DNA of 23,062 nt from CAZECR01 sp964510495 (lineage in GTDB: Bacteria > Patescibacteriota > Patescibacteriia > Magasanikbacterales > GWA2-37-8), in assembly GCA_964510495.1 (NCBI GenBank), contig CAZECR010000016.1:1-23062 (forward strand), in the 5' to 3' direction. Positions within the stretch are counted from its first letter, which is position 1. Every line of letters starts with the position of its first letter. Of this stretch, positions 22,231 to 23,062 are shown in pieces. The notes under the pieces are model-generated. The model saw only the letters and a list, made by a program, of their open reading frames with translations, did no database searches and was not told the origin of the DNA. The position numbers were made by a program, and so were the translations under genes.

Positions 22231-22449
22231 TTAAAAGCGAAAGATGATTCTGCCTTTCGTTAAGTCGTAGGGTGTCATGGCCACTTTAACTTTGTCGCCG
22301 AGCGATAAACGAATCTTGTTTAAGCGCATTTTTCCAGCGAGGTGACCGATGATCGTTTGGCCACTTTCAAGCTTAATCCGGAAAATACCGGCTGGTAAAA
22401 GCTCTTCAATAACCCCCACAATCTCGATAATTTCTTTGTCGTTAGCCAT
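22231..22449 (-). CDS. infA: Translation initiation factor IF-1
   Basis: 72 residues, the standard length. MANDKEIIEIVGVIEELLPAG, FRIKLESGQTIIGHLAGKMR and SLGDKVKVAMTPYDLTKGRIIFRF are the conserved OB-fold elements. IF-1 blocks the A site during initiation. First gene of the ribosomal-protein operon, with a near-consensus promoter 24 bases upstream of the ATG and no Shine-Dalgarno sequence; the usual map/adk/secY genes are not upstream, where a GtrA gene stands instead. Confidence 0.98.
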   Translation of the reverse strand: MANDKEIIEIVGVIEELLPAGIFRIKLESGQTIIGHLAGKMRLNKIRLSLGDKVKVAMTPYDLTKGRIIFRF

Positions 22450-22472
22450 TCAAGAAAAATTAATCTGTGATT

Positions 22473-22501
22473 AGTATAACGGAAAAGCTGTGCCAAGTCA
22501 A
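22473..22501 (-). promoter_or_regulatory. Strong sigma70-type promoter of the infA-rpsI operon
   Basis: TTGACT (22501-22496), 17-base spacer, TATACT (22478-22473) on the minus strand. The start would be at about 22466, giving a leader of about 17 bases. Confidence 0.88.
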
Positions 22502-22550
22502 GCGTTTGGTCATTACTGAGTCATTTCGGTCGTTTTTACTGTTTTTTTGT

Positions 22551-22577
22551 AAAAAAGGCTATGGTTAGCCAAAAAAA
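22551..22577 (-). terminator. Terminator of the GtrA gene
   Basis: GGCTA (22557-22561) and TAGCC (22566-22570) form a 5-bp stem with loop ACCA, extended by flanking A- and T-runs (six and seven bases). On the minus strand a T-run follows the stem. It stops transcription from the GtrA gene before the infA promoter. Confidence 0.7.
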
Positions 22578-22600
22578 TACTGTTACTGCATACCTTCTAT

Positions 22601-22614
22601 TACTACCGGTAGTA
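22601..22614. other. 14-bp perfect palindrome between gtrA and its terminator
   Basis: TACTACCGGTAGTA is its own reverse complement. It has no loop bases, so it is more likely a protein-binding site or a chance repeat than an RNA hairpin. It lies 13 bases after the GtrA stop. Confidence 0.5.
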
Positions 22615-22627
22615 GTTGTACACACCC

Positions 22628-23062
22628 TTACTGCCCTGATTCGATGCCTACAGGTAGCGGAACAGCCTTGTAGACCCAAAATTTATATAACAAAAAATTC
22701 CATGCGACAGCGAGAGCGATATTGACGGCACGGAAGAGTAAATAATTGTACCGAGCGGGTTCAATGATCGCAAAATGGTGGTACTCTGTAAAAAACCACA
22801 TCCAGACTACCGAAATACCATAGTTCACCCCTGCCACACAATAAAAACGAACGATCTGAGCACGCGTGACACCTTGCACCTTAAACGTCCAGTACTTATT
22901 CAGAAAGAATACGTAATTGAGAATGAGCACCTGATTAAGAACGACTGCTTCGACCGCTGTAAGATGAAGATACTCCTTAAAAAGAAATAGGGTTGAAATA
23001 TCCAGCACAAAAGCACTGAAGCCGATCACAAAATATTTCGCGAATTGCACACGAAGCGACCA
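22628..23062 (-). CDS. GtrA-family membrane protein (probably partial)
   Basis: At least 140 residues, with four hydrophobic segments and the GtrA pattern: FAKYFVIGFSAFVLDIS at the N-terminal side, NYVFFLNKYWTFK after the second segment, and AWNFLLYKFWVYK at the end. GtrA-like proteins help move or flip lipid-linked sugars across the membrane (GtrA of phage serotype conversion, teichoic-acid glycosylation systems). An in-frame GTG at 23050 is a possible start, but the frame stays open to the edge and adds WSLRV, so the true start may lie outside the window. Its place beside infA rather than with the polysaccharide locus is unusual. Confidence 0.88.
   Translation of the reverse strand, partial: WSLRVQFAKYFVIGFSAFVLDISTLFLFKEYLHLTAVEAVVLNQVLILNYVFFLNKYWTFKVQGVTRAQIVRFYCVAGVNYGISVVWMWFFTEYHHFAIIEPARYNYLLFRAVNIALAVAWNFLLYKFWVYKAVPLPVGIESGQ

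Noticed and set aside
1..23062. CRISPR arrays, tRNA and rRNA genes, insertion sequences
   Set aside because: No regularly spaced repeats, cloverleaf-like intergenic segments, rRNA stretches or transposase-like frames were seen.

Overview
This window looks like the chromosome of a bacterium with a reduced genome, most likely a member of the Patescibacteria (Candidate Phyla Radiation, Parcubacteria-like). That placement is inference. It rests on shortened or altered core proteins (an RNA polymerase alpha subunit with no C-terminal domain, a short L13, a PriA with no helicase motifs), tightly packed genes with gaps of 0-35 bases, surface-glycan genes set among housekeeping genes, and 22 core gene starts without a visible Shine-Dalgarno sequence. 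No rRNA, tRNA, CRISPR array, integrase or transposase was found.

Layout. (1) 1-1534, minus strand: the start of an SPFH/prohibitin-family membrane protein (cut by the left edge), preceded by a WecB/TagA-type glycosyltransferase. (2) 1544-1617: a compact divergent control region with two overlapping sigma70-type promoters and a CIRCE-like 9-9-9 inverted repeat, the expected HrcA operator, in front of clpB (1629-4262), which ends at a strong terminator. (3) 4317-12507, plus strand: an apparently continuous operon with a large secreted cell-wall protein (lysozyme-like domain, four repeats, an S11 D,D-carboxypeptidase interrupted by a peptidoglycan-binding domain), a LigB/MEMO-like protein, a helicase-motif-less PriA, peptide deformylase, methionyl-tRNA formyltransferase and an O-antigen ligase/polymerase-like membrane protein. 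(4) 12467-15743, minus strand: GT2, GT4 and a Wzx-like flippase, convergent with and overlapping the polymerase gene. Together these form a small surface-polysaccharide locus.

(5) 15747-18234: an unusual stretch of five small unrecognised genes (62-88 codons), each with a good Shine-Dalgarno sequence. The four between 15868 and 17273 are also visibly richer in G+C than their surroundings. They code for a very basic protein, a cysteine-rich probable lipoprotein, a two-gene cassette and an 80-residue protein. An ordinary NUDIX hydrolase sits among them. Promoters, direct repeats and terminators are well formed here, and this is the best candidate for an undescribed or imported system.

(6) 18281-22501, minus strand: the infA-rpmJ-rpsM-rpsK-rpsD-rpoA-rplQ-rplM-rpsI block, with a strong promoter before infA and a terminator after rpsI. 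Just downstream of the rpsI stop lies a second copy of its last seven codons, stop included, that differs only at synonymous positions. (7) 22628-23062: a GtrA-family membrane protein, probably cut by the right edge.

How the parts fit: translation and transcription machinery (ribosomal proteins, IF-1, RpoA, Def, Fmt), protein quality control (ClpB, SPFH protein) and envelope building (cell-wall hydrolase, glycosyltransferases, flippase, polymerase, GtrA) share one gene-dense region.
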